Shown here piece by piece: positions 4,847-5,094 of a stretch of DNA of 5,094 nt. Each line of letters opens with the position of its first letter. Position 1 is the first letter of the stretch. The DNA lies in assembly GCA_028869495.1 (NCBI GenBank), contig JAGWRY010000020.1, positions 1-5,094 of the forward strand, in the 5' to 3' direction. The notes under the pieces were generated by a model. That model saw nothing but the letters and a program-made list of their open reading frames with translations, searched no databases and was not told where the DNA came from. Made by a program: the position numbers and the translations under genes. Origin of the DNA: Elusimicrobiota bacterium (GTDB taxonomy: Bacteria; Elusimicrobiota; Elusimicrobia; UBA1565; UBA9628).

Positions 4847-5094
4847 ATGCTGAGATTCCCGCCGCGCCGCATCCTGGCCGCCGTGGACGGGTCCGAGGTC
4901 TCCGTGCGCGCCTGGAAGGCGGCGCGGGACGTCGCGGCGCGCTTCGGCGCGGTCCTCGACGCGGTCTGGTTCGAGCCGCCGCCCGCGCAGGACCTGTCGG
5001 TCTACGACGCGCCGCTCCTGCCCGATCCGGGCTGGGCGCGCGCGGCCGAAGCCGCCCTGCGCCGCCGCCTGGGACCGGACGCGCGGCTGCACTC
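4847..5094 (+). CDS. Universal stress protein (UspA family), 5' part only
   Basis: The gene starts at an ATG preceded by GGAGG (4837-4841) with a five-base spacing and runs off the window after 82 complete codons. The N-terminus RRILAAVDGSEVSVRAWKAARDVAARFGAVLDAVWFE is typical of UspA-like proteins: a first strand ending in VDGS, where the aspartate (Asp14) contacts ATP in ATP-binding members, then a helix and a second strand. The glycine-rich nucleotide loop normally near the C-terminus lies beyond the window, so ATP binding cannot be judged, nor whether it is a single or tandem Usp. UspA-family proteins act in the cytoplasm in stress survival. A 45-base gap follows the 272-residue gene, with no intrinsic terminator and no convincing promoter, so co-transcription with the regulator is possible. 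Confidence 0.85.
   Translation, partial: MLRFPPRRILAAVDGSEVSVRAWKAARDVAARFGAVLDAVWFEPPPAQDLSVYDAPLLPDPGWARAAEAALRRRLGPDARLH

Noticed and set aside
3959..5092. Minus-strand frame of 377 codons opposite the unknown protein and the universal stress protein.
   Set aside because: Composition is typical of a GC-rich antisense shadow, and the opposite strand has coupled starts, a Shine-Dalgarno and UspA motifs.

Overview
The window comes from a bacterial chromosome of high GC content (roughly 70% by eye, with strong G/C preference at third codon positions). Nothing in it looks like phage, plasmid or transposon DNA. The mix of classical two-component genes, a NagX-type membrane acyltransferase and conserved-looking proteins of unknown function would fit a high-GC environmental Gram-negative lineage such as Elusimicrobiota or the former Deltaproteobacteria. 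That placement is a guess; the window contains no phylogenetic marker that fixes it.

Layout. The left edge (1-85) is less GC-rich and has no gene I can assign. Positions 85-223 hold a compact minus-strand RNA unit: a promoter, a short RNA whose 5' half is a recognisable initiator tRNA-Met (CAU anticodon) but whose anticodon 3' strand and T arm are degenerate, and a strong intrinsic terminator. Next on the minus strand are a multi-pass acyltransferase of the heparan-alpha-glucosaminide N-acetyltransferase (HGSNAT/NagX) type (241-1359), a stand-alone receiver protein with a Pro/Ala-rich tail (1425-1898), a 139-residue cysteine-rich protein of unknown function (1957-2376), and a short membrane histidine kinase without a sensor domain (2460-3254). 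Divergent from the kinase on the plus strand are an OmpR/PhoB-type response regulator (3279-3986), a 272-residue protein of unknown function overlapping it by four bases (3983-4801), and the start of a universal stress protein that runs off the window (4847-5094).

How the genes work together. The kinase and the OmpR-type regulator are head-to-head and are the likely cognate pair. The kinase has one membrane segment and no input domain, so its signal must come through the membrane, a partner protein or the cytoplasm. The stand-alone receiver could be a second phosphoacceptor for the same kinase. The 272-residue protein is probably translated together with the regulator.

The most striking structure is regulatory. 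Three signalling genes (stand-alone receiver, kinase, OmpR-type regulator) each have a -10-like hexamer ending exactly six bases before the ATG and no Shine-Dalgarno sequence, which predicts leaderless mRNAs. The kinase and regulator starts are only 24 bp apart, and their -10 elements abut inside one AT palindrome. The acyltransferase, the cysteine-rich protein and the universal stress protein instead have ordinary Shine-Dalgarno sequences.
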